64,000 nt of DNA, taken from Pyropia yezoensis. Its lineage: Eukaryota; Rhodophyta; Bangiophyceae; Bangiales; Bangiaceae. The notes under the pieces were generated by a model, which ran no database searches, was not told the origin of the DNA, and saw only the letters and a program-made list of their open reading frames with translations. This document shows, one piece after another, positions 1-11,826 of this stretch; positions within the stretch are counted from its first letter, which is position 1, and each line of letters starts with the position of its first letter. Both the position numbers and the translations under genes were made by a program. The DNA lies in the NCBI GenBank assembly GCA_009829735.1, contig CM020618.1, positions 6,698,627 through 6,762,626 of the forward strand, read 5' to 3'.

Positions 1-1424
1 CCGCCGCCGCCGGCCGCCGCGGCCGCCGCGTCGGCATCCTCCTCCTCCTCCTCGGCGGCTGCCTCCTCGGCCGCAACCTCCTCGACCGTGGCTTCGTCGG
101 CAGCAGCCTCTTGGGCCGCAGCGTCTTCTACCGCAGCCTCTTCGGCAGCGGCCTCGTCATCTGCGGCCTCGTTGTCAGCGCCCTCCTCCTCCGCCTCCTC
201 CGTCGTGGCTGCCCTCTTCTTGGCCTTGGCCTTGGCCGTTGCTGTCGGGGAAGGCGACGGGGAGGGGCTTGGCGACGGCGACGGCGACGGCGTCGAAGAT
301 GGAGTCAGAGTGGGCGAGGGTGATGGAGTCGGTGTTGGCGATGGCGACGCGGTGGGCGTCGGCGTGGGGCTTGGCGACGGCGACGGCGACGGCGTCGGAG
401 ATGGAGTCGGAGTGGGCGAGGGTGATGGCGATGGCGATGCGGTGGGCGTCGGCGTGGGGCTTGGCGTAGGCGACGGCGACGGCGTCGGTGACGGCGTTGG
501 AGATGGAGTCGGAGTGGGCGAGGGTGATGGAGTCGGTGTTGGCGATGGCGACGCGGTGGGCGTCGGCGTGGGGCTTGGCGACGGCGACGGCGACGGCGTC
601 GGAGATGGAGTCGGAGTGGGCGAGGGTGATGGCGATGGCGATGCGGTGGGCGTCGGCGTGGGGCTTGGCGTAGGCGACGGCGACGGCGTCGGCGACGGCG
701 TCGGAGATGGAGTCGGAGTGGGCGAGGGTGATGGAGTCGGTGTTGGCGATGGCGACGCGGTGGGCGTCGGCGTGGGGCTTGGCGACGGCGATGGCGACGG
801 CGTCGGCGAAGGGGTGGGCGTCGGGCTGGGCGTTGGGCGGCTGGGGAACCCCCCCCCCCGGCCGTCACACGCCACCTCGGCAAGCGCCCACTGGTCTGCC
901 CGCCGCAGAGCGGCCACCGGCGCCATGTACCCACACGAGATGGCCGCGACGATGGGCACCCCCGCCGGCACGCCCGGCAGGGGCGACGACCCGCCGGTCG
1001 TGCGGGCCTGCAGGAGCACCTCCCCGCCGCCCGCGGCGAGCGCCGCGTCCAGCCCACACACCCCCGCCGCGGTTGGCGTCTTGACCACCACCCGCGGCCG
1101 CCCGCAGCCGCCATTGTACGCCGCCGTGACGGTCGCCGCGTAGTAGGCCGAGTAGCGGCTGTCCACGTCCGCATTCACCCGGCCGGTGATGGTCAGGCGG
1201 TACAGGGGGCCCCCGTCTAGCGCGTCGGCCACCCGCCGGGGGGCGACGCACGGGCAGGCCGGCCGGGCGGCCGCGGGAAGGGGGGGGGGGGGCGCCCCCG
1301 CCGCCGCCGGCCGGGCGGACCAGGGCGTGACGACCGACGCGTCGGCGACGAGCACCGCCGCCGCGGCCGCGGCGGTGGCGGTGGCCACGACGGTGGTGAC
1401 GAGCGGCATCCTTCTGGGTGCCAT
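1..1424 (-). CDS. Secreted NTR/TIMP-like domain protein with long (Ser/Thr)-Pro stalk (partial, runs off left edge)
   Basis: Reading leftward from the ATG at 1424 the frame stays open to base 1, about 474 residues. A hydrophobic Ala/Val-rich leader (about residues 7-28) looks like a signal peptide. Residues 57-185 hold six cysteines, opening with CPC at 57-59 and followed by [22 protein letters not shown] and ISCGYMAP blocks. This order (C-x-C, a beta-strand core, a CG pair, a late SC) resembles netrin/TIMP-type NTR domains; that assignment is by eye. From about residue 193 to 390 there is an unbroken Ser-Pro/Thr-Pro module like plant and algal hydroxyproline-rich glycoproteins. A short Lys/Ala basic patch follows, then an acidic Glu/Ala-rich tail that continues outside the window. 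Likely role: extracellular matrix or cell wall. The long plus-strand Gly/Val/Asp frame over the same bases is its antisense shadow. Confidence 0.6.
   Translation of the reverse strand, partial: MAPRRMPLVTTVVATATAAAAAAVLVADASVVTPWSARPAAAGAPPPPLPAAARPACPCVAPRRVADALDGGPLYRLTITGRVNADVDSRYSAYYAATVTAAYNGGCGRPRVVVKTPTAAGVCGLDAALAAGGGEVLLQARTTGGSSPLPGVPAGVPIVAAISCGYMAPVAALRRADQWALAEVACDGRGGGFPSRPTPSPTPTPSPTPSPSPSPSPTPTPTASPSPTPTPSPSPTPTPSPTPSPTPSPSPTPSPTPTPTASPSPSPSPTPTPSPTPSPSPSPSPTPTPTASPSPTPTPSPSPTPTPSPTPSPTPSPSPTPSPTPTPTASPSPSPSPTPTPSPTPSPSPSPSPTPTPTASPSPTPTPSPSPTLTPSSTPSPSPSPSPSPSPSPTATAKAKAKKRAATTEEAEEEGADNEAADDEAAAEEAAVEDAAAQEAAADEATVEEVAAEEAAAEEEEEDADAAAAAAGGG
250..835 (-). repeat. 204-bp higher-order tandem repeat encoding the Ser/Thr-Pro module
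   Basis: The Ser/Thr-Pro segment is built of 6-bp steps (TCGCCG, ACGCCG and similar on the coding strand) arranged in a larger period. The same block starts at 301, 505 and 709, exactly 204 bp (68 codons) apart, with only a few substitutions. The period is a multiple of three, so copy-number change keeps the reading frame. Confidence 0.85.
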
Positions 1425-4400
1425 CGTTGGGGGGGGAAAGGGGGAGGTGAGCACGGGGGAGGGCGGGGGGGGGGACGGGCGGGAGGGGGGGGGGAAGGGA
1501 GCCACCCACCACTCACTTCCACCACTGTCGACACCCCAACCGCGTCGCCGACCGTGCGTTGCCCGTCGCGGGGGAGGCAGGCAGGAAGGCAGGCAGGTAG
1601 TTACGGGGCGGGAGGTGGTGCTCACGGCGTGAGTGGGAGACGCATAGGCAAGTGGACCAGACCGACAGAGGTCAGGTTGCCCGCCTAGACGTTATGACTG
1701 AGGCCCACGACAGCGGCACGGTACGAGCTGGCGGTGGCCTTTTGAGCACGTTTGTGGTTGTGGATGCCGCGGCGGCGCCACGCCAGCCCGGCGCCACCCC
1801 CGCCGTGGCGCACCGCCACGGGCGGCGGGGCGGAGCAGGCCAGCCCAACGGCACCACCTGCAGGCACCGCCGCTCAGACAGCACCCCAGCCGGTGGGGGC
1901 GGCCGGCCGCCGCCCCCCCCCCCCCACCCGGCGCGCGGTGGCGGTGGCAGGGGCGGTGGCAGCGGTGGCAGGGGGGGGGCCGGCCGGCCAGCCGCCCTAC
2001 CCCCCCCCCCCCGCCCCCCTCCGTGCCCCCCCGCGGAGGCCACCCGCCCGCTGCGCGAGGAAATGCGCGGCGGCCACCACCGTCGATGCGCGCTGGCGCG
2101 GCCGGCTGCCGCCACGTGCAGCGACGGGCGGCGGCCGCCGCTGCCCGGCCGCTACCTCGTCCATTCCCATCCCCGCACCCCTCCCCTCCCTCCCCCCCCC
2201 CCCCCCCCCCCCCCCCGTAGGTACTCACTCCCCCTGCTCCTCCTTCCCGCCCCCGCCGGCGCCCCCCCACGGTCGACCGGCCGGGTGGACAAACCTCCAC
2301 GCGGCGGGGCCACCAAAAAGGTCGCTGCTCCTTCCGCCCGGTGCCGGCGCCACCCGCCCGTGTCTGGGCCGTGTAGGCACAAGAGTGCCTGGCGGTATAT
2401 ATGGAACGACCTGGCGATGAGTAGAGACAGGTGCCGATAGAGACGGAAGGTGGGGGGTTGGGCGGAGGAAAAAGAAGGTGGCTGACCTGGGCAGGCAGGA
2501 TCACCACACACCCGCTTCTTGCCGCTCTGCCGAATCACTCCCCCCCTCCCCCCTCTGCTCTTCCCAATCTGAGGGGGCGCCCCGGCGTCGCGTGGGAGGG
2601 GGTGGGTCTCGAGCGACGCGCCCTGGTCTCGAGCGCCGCCTGGGCGCAGCAGAGGCAGCGACGCCTGTGGTGATGGGGTGGGTACTGGTGGCGGTGGTGG
2701 TGGTGGGGGTGGTGGTGGCGGCGCTGCTGGCCTGGTTGGTGGCGTGCTGCGGGTGGGTTGGTGGCTGCTGCGGGTGGTTGGTGGCTGCTGCGGCTCGCCG
2801 ACGGCCAAGGGGCGCCCGACGGGCGGCGGCGGCGGCCGCCGCCACCCCAGCCGCCGCCGGCTTGCCGCGACGGTCTGGCCGCGAACAGGTGCGGCGGTGG
2901 ACGTGGTCTGCCGTGGGAGCGGGTGCGGCGGCCGCCGCCACAACCCCTCCCCCCCTCCCCCCCTCCCCCCCCCCCCTGCACCCCCCGCCCCCCATCCCCG
3001 CCTCCCACCCTCCTTCTCCCCCCCCCCCGGCTATCTTGTTCCACCCTTCTGCGCTCCAACCTTGCCGCTCGTGGGCCAGGCCGTTGGCACCCTTGATGTG
3101 TCTGAGAAGAGCTGAGGGGCGGTATTTATGTACGGCGAGAAAAGGGGCTGGAAAGGGGGGTGGGTGGGGGGTGGGAGGGGGGGGGGGGAGACGCCGCGAG
3201 ACGATGCCCAACCTCCCCCCCCCGCGACCGCCGAGACAGGGAGCGAGGGGGGGGGGGAAGGGGTCAGGCGTGTCTGGGAGGGGGGGGGGGGGGATCGCGC
3301 CGTATCTAGTCAGAGCCGTTGCCGGCTGCTGTTTGTCCGCGTTCGGCGCCGGGCGTTTGAGGGGGGAAGCTCCTCCCCTCGGGGGCGGAGGCTGACCGCA
3401 GCAGAGCCCCACCCGTGCCAGTGAGAGCCCGCGGCCGGTCTGGTGTCTGGTCGAGGGGGAGGGGTTGCTGCCACGCAGCTGGGCCCGTGAGGCCACGCTG
3501 GCACCGCCCTCCCCCGAGGCCCGTCGCGGGTGCGCCACCGTCGTCGGCCCGACAGACCGCGTCGGCCGAGCGGAAGCCGGGGGAAGGGAAGGGCGAAGGA
3601 TATGGTTGTATTTCTTCCTTCCAATGGACCAGGTGGTCAGAGTCAATAGCAACGTCCGAGACGGAGCTCGCCGCCATCCACTTAGCCGGATAAAAACCCA
3701 TAGACCAATGGGAAGCTGACTGTGACCGGTCTTGACTTTGAGCAGGTCGGACACAAGTGGGGAGACAAACGCAATATAGTCCTACTGCCGCTGTTCCCCC
3801 CGCCCCGCAGAGGAGGGGAGGAGAGTGTGCGTCGCTGGGGCACCCGCCGGCCAGCCACGCCCCCCGTCCACACATTGAGGGGCTTCACCGGATCACGGCA
3901 CCGGCGCAGCCAACGGTGGGGAAGGGGCGGCCGCGCCAGCCACTGCACACGGCGGGCGGGAGGGCGTGTAGGGTCGCTTTCACAGCTGCCGGTCGACTGC
4001 CTGCCTGCCCTCGGGGGGGTCAGTGGGGGGGGGGGGGGGCGCGGGCGCGCCTCATCCCCGCCAATGGAGAATGGAGGGAGGTGAGAGCTCTGGGCCCAAA
4101 CCCCCGCGTCGCCCGTCCGCGTGGGCCCCCCGCGGATGGAACTTTTTGGCCCCCCCTTCTCTCGGGGGCCCCCGTCGGCGTGGCACGGTCGGGAACCACC
4201 GCCTCGTTGGCGGCCCGCTGCCTCCTCCCCCCCCCCCCAGTTCCGGTGCCCCCCACGACAGGACCCCTTCCCGGTGGCCGGCTCGTCAGTCCTCAGACCC
4301 GAAGCAAAGTTCTTCCTGAGGGGAAAGGACTGTGCCGGCCGCCAGTTGGGGTCGGCCGTGAATCAAGCTCGGGACTGGGCGGGACCAACACTGCCTCTGC

Positions 4401-5938
4401 TCTCAGTGCCCGAGGCTCGGGGGACAGGGGGGGCGCCCGAGTCTGGGCTCCTGCCGCTGCTTTGCCAGCACCCCCCCTGCGACGCCCCCCCCCCGCCTCT
4501 GTTTCCTGCGCTCCCGCCGTCACGCCGGGGGCGTCAACGGTGGGGAGGAACGAGCGACGGTGAGCCAGCCGCGCGACAGAAGCTAGAGTCCCCCCTCAGT
4601 TTTCTACTGGTTGCATGGAATGGTTACGACGGCCAATCAGCGGGTGATCCGGCATGGCACCGCACGGGGGTTCCCCACCACAGCACCCCACCATAAATAG
4701 GCGTGCCCCCTCGCCGCACCCCCCGCACGACTTCTTTCTCCCCCTCTGCAGAGACGGGGAGCACTTGCACGTACACACGACCTGAGCGATGGCCCCCCGA
4801 GCTTGCTTTTCGTGTTGGAACCACAGAAGGACTGTGATCTGTGATCGGCGGGTATCGCGCCCAACGGACACGACCTGACAGACCCGTCGGCGTGCGCCCA
4901 TGGACAGCTTGTGCAGCTGCCTCGACGGGCGAGGCGGGGACCTGCCGGCTGCAGCCGGGCCAGCCGCCAGTGTGCCGACCTGATCCTCCAGGACAGTGGC
5001 CTCGTACTCGCGTCCTGTGAGGACTGTTGATCTGTCTTACAGCGACTCCCGCTGGCCACAGATCAGTTGCGAGGCCTTCAAACGGCTGCCAAAGCACAAC
5101 GAACCAGACCGCCAGCACGTGTCGCAGTCAAGTGTAACTGAAAAATCTGGTTGCAACTCGTCAATTATTGTAACTCGTCGATTAAAAACATACTGAGTCA
5201 AGTGCGCAACCATTTAGGTTTGATGAATCTCGTTCCGACTGGGGACATGCTGCGGCACTCTCAATTCCCCGACACTCAGACAGCTGCGGCCGAGACGCGC
5301 CTGGATTGGTTGAGAGAGCATGTCAGTCGCCAAAGATCGGCTGATCTGAGCCTCGCCCGGGGTACAGCAGGACCTCGCGAGAGGTGGGCCGCTGGGCCTA
5401 GCTTGCATTGCGCTGCCCGATTGGCCCAGCTGGGCCCACCTGCAGGTCTGGTCTACATAGCAGCTGCTGGTGCATCCGCCCGCGGTGCGTCTCCCCGTTT
5501 TTTTATTGACAAATAGGCACTCCTGCGGTCCCGCAGAGGCCGCGTGTACAGCAAAGTCACCCCACAGGCCCTGTGGCGGCTGCCAGCTTGTCGGTGGAGA
5601 CTTCTGGGCTGGCGGCCGGTGGGGGTGCCCTGGCTCTGCTCCTGCCGCTGCCGAAACAAAGCGCGACCAACTGTGGACGCAGCGATGGGCCGTGTGCTCG
5701 GGTGAAGCTCAGCAGCAGTTCGGCCCCGTGCGTGCGCCGCGGCGACTCTTGTGGGCGAGGTCGCTCGCGGCGACTCCCCCCTCTCGAGCCGTCTGGGTCA
5801 ACGCGCTGCGCACTATCGCCGAGTCGGTTGCGTCCTCCTGTCCCTTCACGAGGGTACTCCCTGGTCTCCCCCACGCTGTTTACCGGAAGGTGGCTCACGG
5901 CGCTATCGTTGCCACACCCCGGGTGGGTGAGAGTCCCC
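1425..5938. other. Intergenic, low-complexity GC-rich stretch
   Basis: This lies between divergently transcribed genes at 1424 (-) and 5939 (+). It holds long C or G runs (1480-1500, 1910-1930, 2190-2217, 2940-3030, 3280-3292), TATA-like words (TATATA near 2396, TATTTATG near 3122, ATAAATA near 4694) and a short tandem repeat near 2745-2795. Many frames are open because of composition, but none shows a recognisable domain, so I call no gene. The last kilobase (5000-5900) is less GC-rich and probably contains the 5' leader and promoter of the 5939 gene. Confidence 0.5.
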
Positions 5939-6809
5939 ATGGCACCCCATGTACGCTGGTATCTGGCCGCAGCGGCCACGGCGGCCGCGTCCGCGCTGTG
6001 GGCGCTTGCCGCTGCCGCCGCCACGGCCGCGGCGGCGGAGGCGGTCCCGCCCGTGGTGCGGATGCGGCCGATTGACATTTGGGGCACCTACACTACCGCC
6101 CACGACTGGACCGGCGGCAGGTGCCCGACCAACTTTACGCTCGGCCAGGGGGAGCCCTTTTCCGCCGCCGACGGCATCTCCGGTCGCCCCCCCCACGCGG
6201 ACAATGCGCTCAACTTTCTTGGCGCCGCCCTCTCCGAGGGGGGTGTTCCGTGCTCGGCGGGCGCCCTGGTCGCCGTCAAGTCCATCGAAATGTTCAACCC
6301 CAATATCATGGCGGGGGTGGGCAAGCCCAACGGGACCAGTCTCATGTGGGCAAACGCGTTTTCCATGCGCATGTTCTTCTGGGCCGACGTTGTCGGCCTT
6401 GGGGTGAGCACCATCCCCTGCGGCGCGTCGACGTCGCGGTGGGGGAACGACACGTGGGTGGCGTTTGGCGAGCTGGACTGGAGCGTCCTGCGCACTCTCC
6501 CCGGCGGGGGCGGGACGGAGCGCATCATTCTCGGCGGCACCAACCGCACGGCCGTCTTCCTCAGGCCATCGGGCATAATGTGCATTATGGCCGCGCCCCC
6601 GCGGCGGGGGCTGGCCCGCCCTCCGCCCCCCCCCGCGGGGGGGGACGGCGTCGGCGACGACGACGGAGGCGACGCCGCGGGCACCCCTACAACCGCCGGT
6701 GACGGGGGGCAGCGGACGGCCGTGTCGGCGGGCGCCGCCGCGGGCATTGCCGCCGCCGCCGTGGCGGTGGGGCTGGCGCTGGGCGTGGTGGGGGGGCTGT
6801 CTGCGTCTG

Positions 6810-6840
<31 letters not shown>

Positions 6841-7216
6841 CCTCCTCAGCAGCCCACCCGTTGGGCACAGCCTCCCCGCCACAGACGCGGCGGGGGGAAG
6901 GCCGGCCGCCCCACCCCCGCCGCCGTCGATGTGGCGGCCGCCGCTTCCCCGGGCGGGCGGCCCGCCCGCCCCGCCCCCCGTGGTGGGCCTCGTGCTGCCG
7001 ACGAGCGGGGAGCCCGACGGGCCGCCCCCCGCCGCCGGCGCCGCCGCCGCCTCGGCGTTGGCGGCCAAGGACCTGCGGGAGGCGTTTGGGTTGGCCGACG
7101 CGCCGCCCATGCCGCCAGAGCTGGCCGACAGCATGGCGCCGCCGCCCATGCCCGACGCCCTCCGTGGCAGCACCATCAGTGACCCGAGTACGGGCGCGCG
7201 GTCGGGGAGGTCGTAA
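5939..7216 (+). CDS. Predicted type I membrane glycoprotein, family not recognised
   Basis: 425 residues. The start at 5939 is chosen because it directly precedes an Ala-rich hydrophobic signal sequence (about residues 8-34). The ectodomain (about 35-262) has four cysteines (first at 62), potential N-glycosylation sites (NFT at 65, then NGT, NDT, NRT) and ends in a Pro/Gly/Asp-rich stalk. One membrane segment (about 263-289) is followed at once by Cys292 and eight arginines, a strong stop-transfer signal and a possible palmitoylation site. The cytoplasmic tail (about 130 residues) is Pro/Ala-rich and unstructured. The topology (signal peptide, glycosylated exterior, one membrane pass, basic anchor) is well supported. 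I recognise no family; a surface receptor or matrix anchor is possible but unproven. The flanking genes offer no functional clue. Confidence 0.7.
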
Positions 7217-8962
7217 ACACATGAGCTGCGGCGTGCATGGGTGGGATGAGGTGGGCGGGGGGGGCGGGAGGGCACCCGGGTGCGCCCACGACACGGGTGG
7301 CACGGGTATTGGGGGGGCGGAGGAGTCTGCGGGGGTGGGGTGGGGAGGGACCAACGGGACGGCATTGACTGTTGACTGTGAGATGCTGGACAACGGTGGA
7401 CCACACTCCCTCCTACCTACCTACGTACCTACCACCGCCACGCTGGGTTGTATTGTGCCACCTCCGTACCGCGTCTTCTTTGCTGGTCCCTTTCACTTTC
7501 CCCTCCAGAGGAGGGGACCGGAAGCAGTCCAATGAAAACCCGCGTCTGTGTTGGTGGCCCGCCCGCACCACCGTGGGCGGGCGGCGGGCGCCAGGCGGCC
7601 GACAGGAGCGGGAGATGATGAGGAACGCTGTGCGCTGTCCAACACCCGCTTGACCACAGGGGGGAGGGGCGACGGCGGCGGCGGCGGCCCCCGGCGGCTG
7701 CTCCACGACCACCACCGTCCGGACGGCGCCCCCACCAGCGGCGGCGGGTGGGCGCCGCCCGGCGACCGCCGCTCCCTTGCACATACCGCCGTGTGCGCTG
7801 GCGAGACGGGGCTGCCGGTCGGCCAACCCCCGTCGCCGGGGCCGCCGACGCGCCCGCCGGCCGTCCCCACCGTCCGCCCGCGCGCCCCGCGTTCCTTCCC
7901 TCCTCCCCGCCTCTCTGTCCCGCGGGCACGGGGCAAAGGGGTCTGGATTGGCGGGGGGGGGCGCCTCCTCCCTCCCCCCCCCCACCCCCCCCACCCCCGA
8001 CGGCGTCGGCGGCGGCGGCGGCCAAAACCCTGCGACTGGGCGGCCGCTCCAGATTCAGAATGGGTGGCCACCGCTGGCCGCCGCCGCCGCTGCCGCCCCC
8101 CCCCCCCCCCCCCCCCCCCCTCCTCCCCCCCCCTTTTCTTCCACAGCGACGGCAGCCGCGGCGGCGGCGGCGGCTGCGGCGGCGGCGGCCGCGGCGGGGC
8201 GGGGAGCTATCTATTCTCCAGCGCCCGTGTCCCGCTCTCCGTCTGCGCGGCACACGCAAGGACGTTGCGAGGTTGGGTTGGGAAAAACGGCAGTGGCGCG
8301 CTCGGGTGTTCTGCGCCGGAGCTCCCTCCCCCCCCCCTCCCCCCTCCCCCCTCCCCCCCTGTGCCGAGGAAGCAGTGCCGGGGGGGGGGGGGGGGGAGGG
8401 GTGGGTGGGTGGCGGCGGCTGCCCACGGCAGAGGTATTTAGTCGGTCGTCTCGGGGATGGAGGGGGGGAGGGGGGCGGGGGAGGGGGGGGTGTGGGGGGG
8501 GGCGGGGGGGTGGGAAGGGGCGGCTGCTGCTCTCCCGCTCCCGCACACGCAAATTGGCACCCGCGGCAGGGGCGGTGGGGTCGGCCGGCCACGGCCGCCG
8601 CGCTGGCAGCCCCACCCCGTCGACGACGGCGAGGAGGGGGGGGTGGGGTGGGGTGAGGTGGGGAGCGGCGCGCCCGCCCGCTCGTGGCAGCCGGCCGCCC
8701 CCCTCCCCACCGCCGGCGGGCCCTCCCACCCTCAACCCCCCCCCCGCCGCCGCCGTAGGTAGCGCACGGTGCTCCCCGACGGCAGACGCCTCGTCTTGGT
8801 GCCAACCGGTGACCCCACTGGCGCCTTCCTCCCGCTCGCCCCCCCCCTCCCCGCGCCTCCCCCTCCTCCCTGATCCTCTGGTGCAGGCGTCTGTCCCCTC
8901 TTCCTCCCGCCTTCCCTTCTTCCCCCCCCCCCCCCCCTACCCCCCCCTTCCCCCCCCCGCCC
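7217..8962. other. Intergenic, G/C homopolymer-rich
   Basis: Sits between two plus-strand genes. It holds long C runs near 8095-8140 and 8325-8360 and G runs near 8380-8400 and 8460-8520, plus a TATA-like TATTTAG near 8433. Bases 8880-8962, just before the next start, are almost pure C and T. Several frames over 200 codons exist on both strands but are compositional; no domain was recognised. Confidence 0.5.
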
Positions 8963-9440
8963 ATGGACTCTACGGTAGCAGTCGCCGCTGTGGTAGCGGC
9001 GGCGGTGGGGGGCACCCCCGCCCCCCCCCCTCGTCGCCCAGCCTGGTCACCCTGGCCGCCACCCTCCTCCCCGCCCCCCCCCCGCTGCTGTCCGCCCTCG
9101 ACGCGGTCGGCACCGCCGCGTTTGCCTCGTCGGGCGCCACCGCCGCGGCCATGGCGGGGATGGACGCGCTGGGCGCGGCGGCGGTGGGCACCATCACCGC
9201 CCTGGGGGGGGGCACCCTCCGGGACGCGCTGCTCCTCGCCGTCCGCCCGGCGTGGGTGTCCCCAGCGCCGTCGGCGCTGGCGCTGGCGCTGGGCGTCAGC
9301 GTCGCCACCTTTTTTGGCCGCGCCGCCGCCGCCCGCCTGGGCTGGGGGGGGGGGGGGGGGGGGGGGGGGGGAGAGGGGGCGGTCCCGCCGCGGCACGGCC
9401 CGCCGACGACCACCACCCCCCGCCCGGCGGTGCTGGTGCA

Positions 9441-9481
<41 letters not shown>

Positions 9482-9579
9482 CAGTGACAGTGGCCGGGCG
9501 GGCGCGACGGTGGCGGCCGAGGCGGCGCTCTTTTGGGCCGACGCCCTCGGCGTGGGCGCCTTTGCCGTTGCCGGCGCCA

Positions 9580-9611
<32 letters not shown>

Positions 9612-10014
9612 CTCGTGGCCGTCCTGTGTGGTGTGCTCACCGCCGTTGGCGGCGGGGTGGGGCGGGACGTCCTCACCGGCCGCAAGGCGCGGGTGCTGTT
9701 TAGTGAGGGGGAGGTGTACGCCGTCTGTGCGGCGGGGGGGGCCGTCGCGTACCTGGCCGCGATGGCGGCGCGGGGCGGGGGGGGGGGGGGGCCCGGGGGG
9801 GGACCGCGACTGGGCAACCGCCGCCGCAGAGGCGGTGGGCGTGGCCGTTGCCGTGGCGGGCCGGTGGGTGGCGTGGACGTGGGGGGTCCGCCTGCCCGTG
9901 TGGAGTGAGGAGCTGAGGGGGGGGGGGCGGGGCCGGCGCCGTGCCGCGGGGCCGTGGGGCGACGAGGCGGACGCCGCGGAGAAGGCGCACCTGCTTGGCG
10001 GCGGCGGCTGCTGA
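8963..10014 (+). CDS. TRIC/UPF0126 family (YadS/YicG-like) membrane protein, frame changes at homopolymers
   Basis: The family has two three-helix repeats, each with a Gly-rich signature, and both are visible. Repeat one (about 9100-9330, codons starting at 9031 and every third base) reads LDAVGTAAFASSGA then TALGGGTLRDALL. Repeat two (about 9530-9775, a different frame) reads ALGVGAFAVAGAIAAD, LTAVGGGVGRDVLTG and GEVYAVCAAGGAVAYLAA. The C-terminal helix returns to the first frame and ends near WGVRLPVW. The frame changes at a C run (about 9014-9030), a G run of about 30 bases (9342-9371) and another G run (about 9775-9800). Each break sits in a homopolymer while family motifs continue across, so the runs are probably mis-sized in the assembly, or the gene is decaying. 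The start at 8963 follows a pyrimidine-rich leader. Members act as cation channels or small-molecule transporters; substrate unknown here. Confidence 0.65.
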
Positions 10015-11826
10015 TACCTACGCACATACGGGCGTGTCTCCCAGAGCAAGCACTTTTTAGGAACAGCTTTCCAAAACTACCCGCATAGGAAAGACGCGCA
10101 CCAATGGGTGTGGCTTGGGAGCCACCGCGTCTCGGCGACTGACAAAGTGACTGGAAAGTACGACGACGTAGGTCAATTATTCACCTCGGCCCCTGCTCAC
10201 CCGTGGGCCGGCGGGCGCTCTTCTTCCACACAGGCCCGTCGGAGGAGCAGATTGTTGGGCGCTCCTCCTCTCGCTCGCTCCGTTGCCAGACGCTGCCGCC
10301 GTTACGCGCGCCAAGAAACGGCCGCTGGTGCAGGGGGCCACTCGCCGCCGTCGGGCCCCACCGCCTCGCGGAGTGGCGTGGAGGCGGGTAGCTAGGCGAT
10401 GGGACGCGGCCGCCTCGACGCCTCCTGGCCGAGGGGATCCCCCTCATCCGGGTGTCAGCACGCGAGCCGCGCGGCCGCCGCCACGCGGCCGCGGGGTGGA
10501 CGACGCGCGGGCTTCCACTTTTTTGAAAGCCGCACCAACCCCCCCCCCCCCCCCCCCCCCCCGCCAAGGCCCCCCCCGACCTCCGCCCTTCACCCCCGCC
10601 CTATCCCCCTCTGTGCCATGATTTCTGCCCCCACCGACGCACGAGACACTGCACTGGACCGCCGCCCAACCGCCCCATCCACCCCCCTCCTTCCATCCTT
10701 TCAGCGGCCGCCTTGTCCCCGCCCTCCCCCACTCTGACGCACCGCCGCGCCACGCGCGCCGCTGCTCTGTACGCACCATCGGTGACGGGCCACGCTGGCG
10801 GGCGTTGGGGAGGGATGGGGGGCGGGGGGGGGGGGGGATGGGGGGCGTGGAAGGGGAGCGGCGGCGGCGAAGACGCCCCTGCCCGTGCGGGAGCTGGGCA
10901 GGATGGGTTTGTGAGGTGGACGAGGCGGGGGTGGGAGCACTGTGGGTGGCCGGTCTGGGTACAGCTCGGCCAGCCGTTTCTTTTTTTTTCTCCCTTGCCA
11001 TGATCCCCAAACCCCCTTCCCTCCTCTTTCACCCCCGGTGTGGTTGGACTGACGGGACCCGACGGGGGTCGGACACCGCCGCCGCCTAGTTTGGTGGGCT
11101 GCGCCGACCATCTATGGGGTGATGCGCCTGTGGACTGGGCCGGGGGGCTGGCCTCCACCAGAGGAGGGGGGCTCGCCCTCCACGCCGCGTGGGGGTGCGC
11201 CCACCCGGTCGTCAGCGGACCCCGCACCCCCCGCGTCGATTGGGACCCGTGCCCGCCACGCGCCACGCAGGGTAGCTGACTGCCCTCTCAACCGACACGG
11301 CGAGCACCCAGCCAGCGGTCGACGGCGGAAGGGGGGGGGCAGTGGGAGTGGGGGGGGATGGGGGCAGGCGCGCCGCTGGGGCTGGAAATGAGCCAACGTG
11401 CGGCCGCCTCCACTCCCCTTGGGCACGCACGGGATGAAACGGCGGCCGCCGCCGCGGGGTCATGGCGCGGACCGAAACGGCCGCGGTGGCGCAACGCTGC
11501 CGCCCGCCCGCCCGCCCGCCCGACCCCTCCTGTACCCTGGTGGGCACGGGAGTCTCCCACGACAGCGGGGGCTGTACGGTGCGCGACGAGTGGGGCGGCG
11601 CGGTTTTTTGGCGCCCGCCCCGCCTTGCGCGTTTAGGCAGCACCAACGCACTCGTCACGGGGCACACACGGAGCGCCACGCCGCACGCACGCTCTTGTCA
11701 TCAACGGCTTCCTTCATCGTGCCCCCTCCTCCCCTATCCCGCGTCCCTTCCCCCAACGCGTGTCCCCATCTCATCTCTCACGAATCCCCCCTTCCCACCG
11801 GTCCGACGCCTGTTGGGCTGCCCGCC
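10015..11826. other. Intergenic
   Basis: Downstream of the TRIC-like gene and upstream of the Hint gene. It has C runs near 10540-10562, G runs near 10825-10838, and a C/T-rich leader (11710-11826) just before the next ATG. Bases 10015-10170 are less GC-rich and may be the 3' end of the previous gene. No supported gene. Confidence 0.5.

Noticed and set aside
88-1143. 351-codon plus-strand frame rich in Gly, Val and Asp
   Set aside because: It is the antisense reading of the Ser/Thr-Pro repeat; the minus frame has a signal peptide and Cys domain and stays open to the edge.
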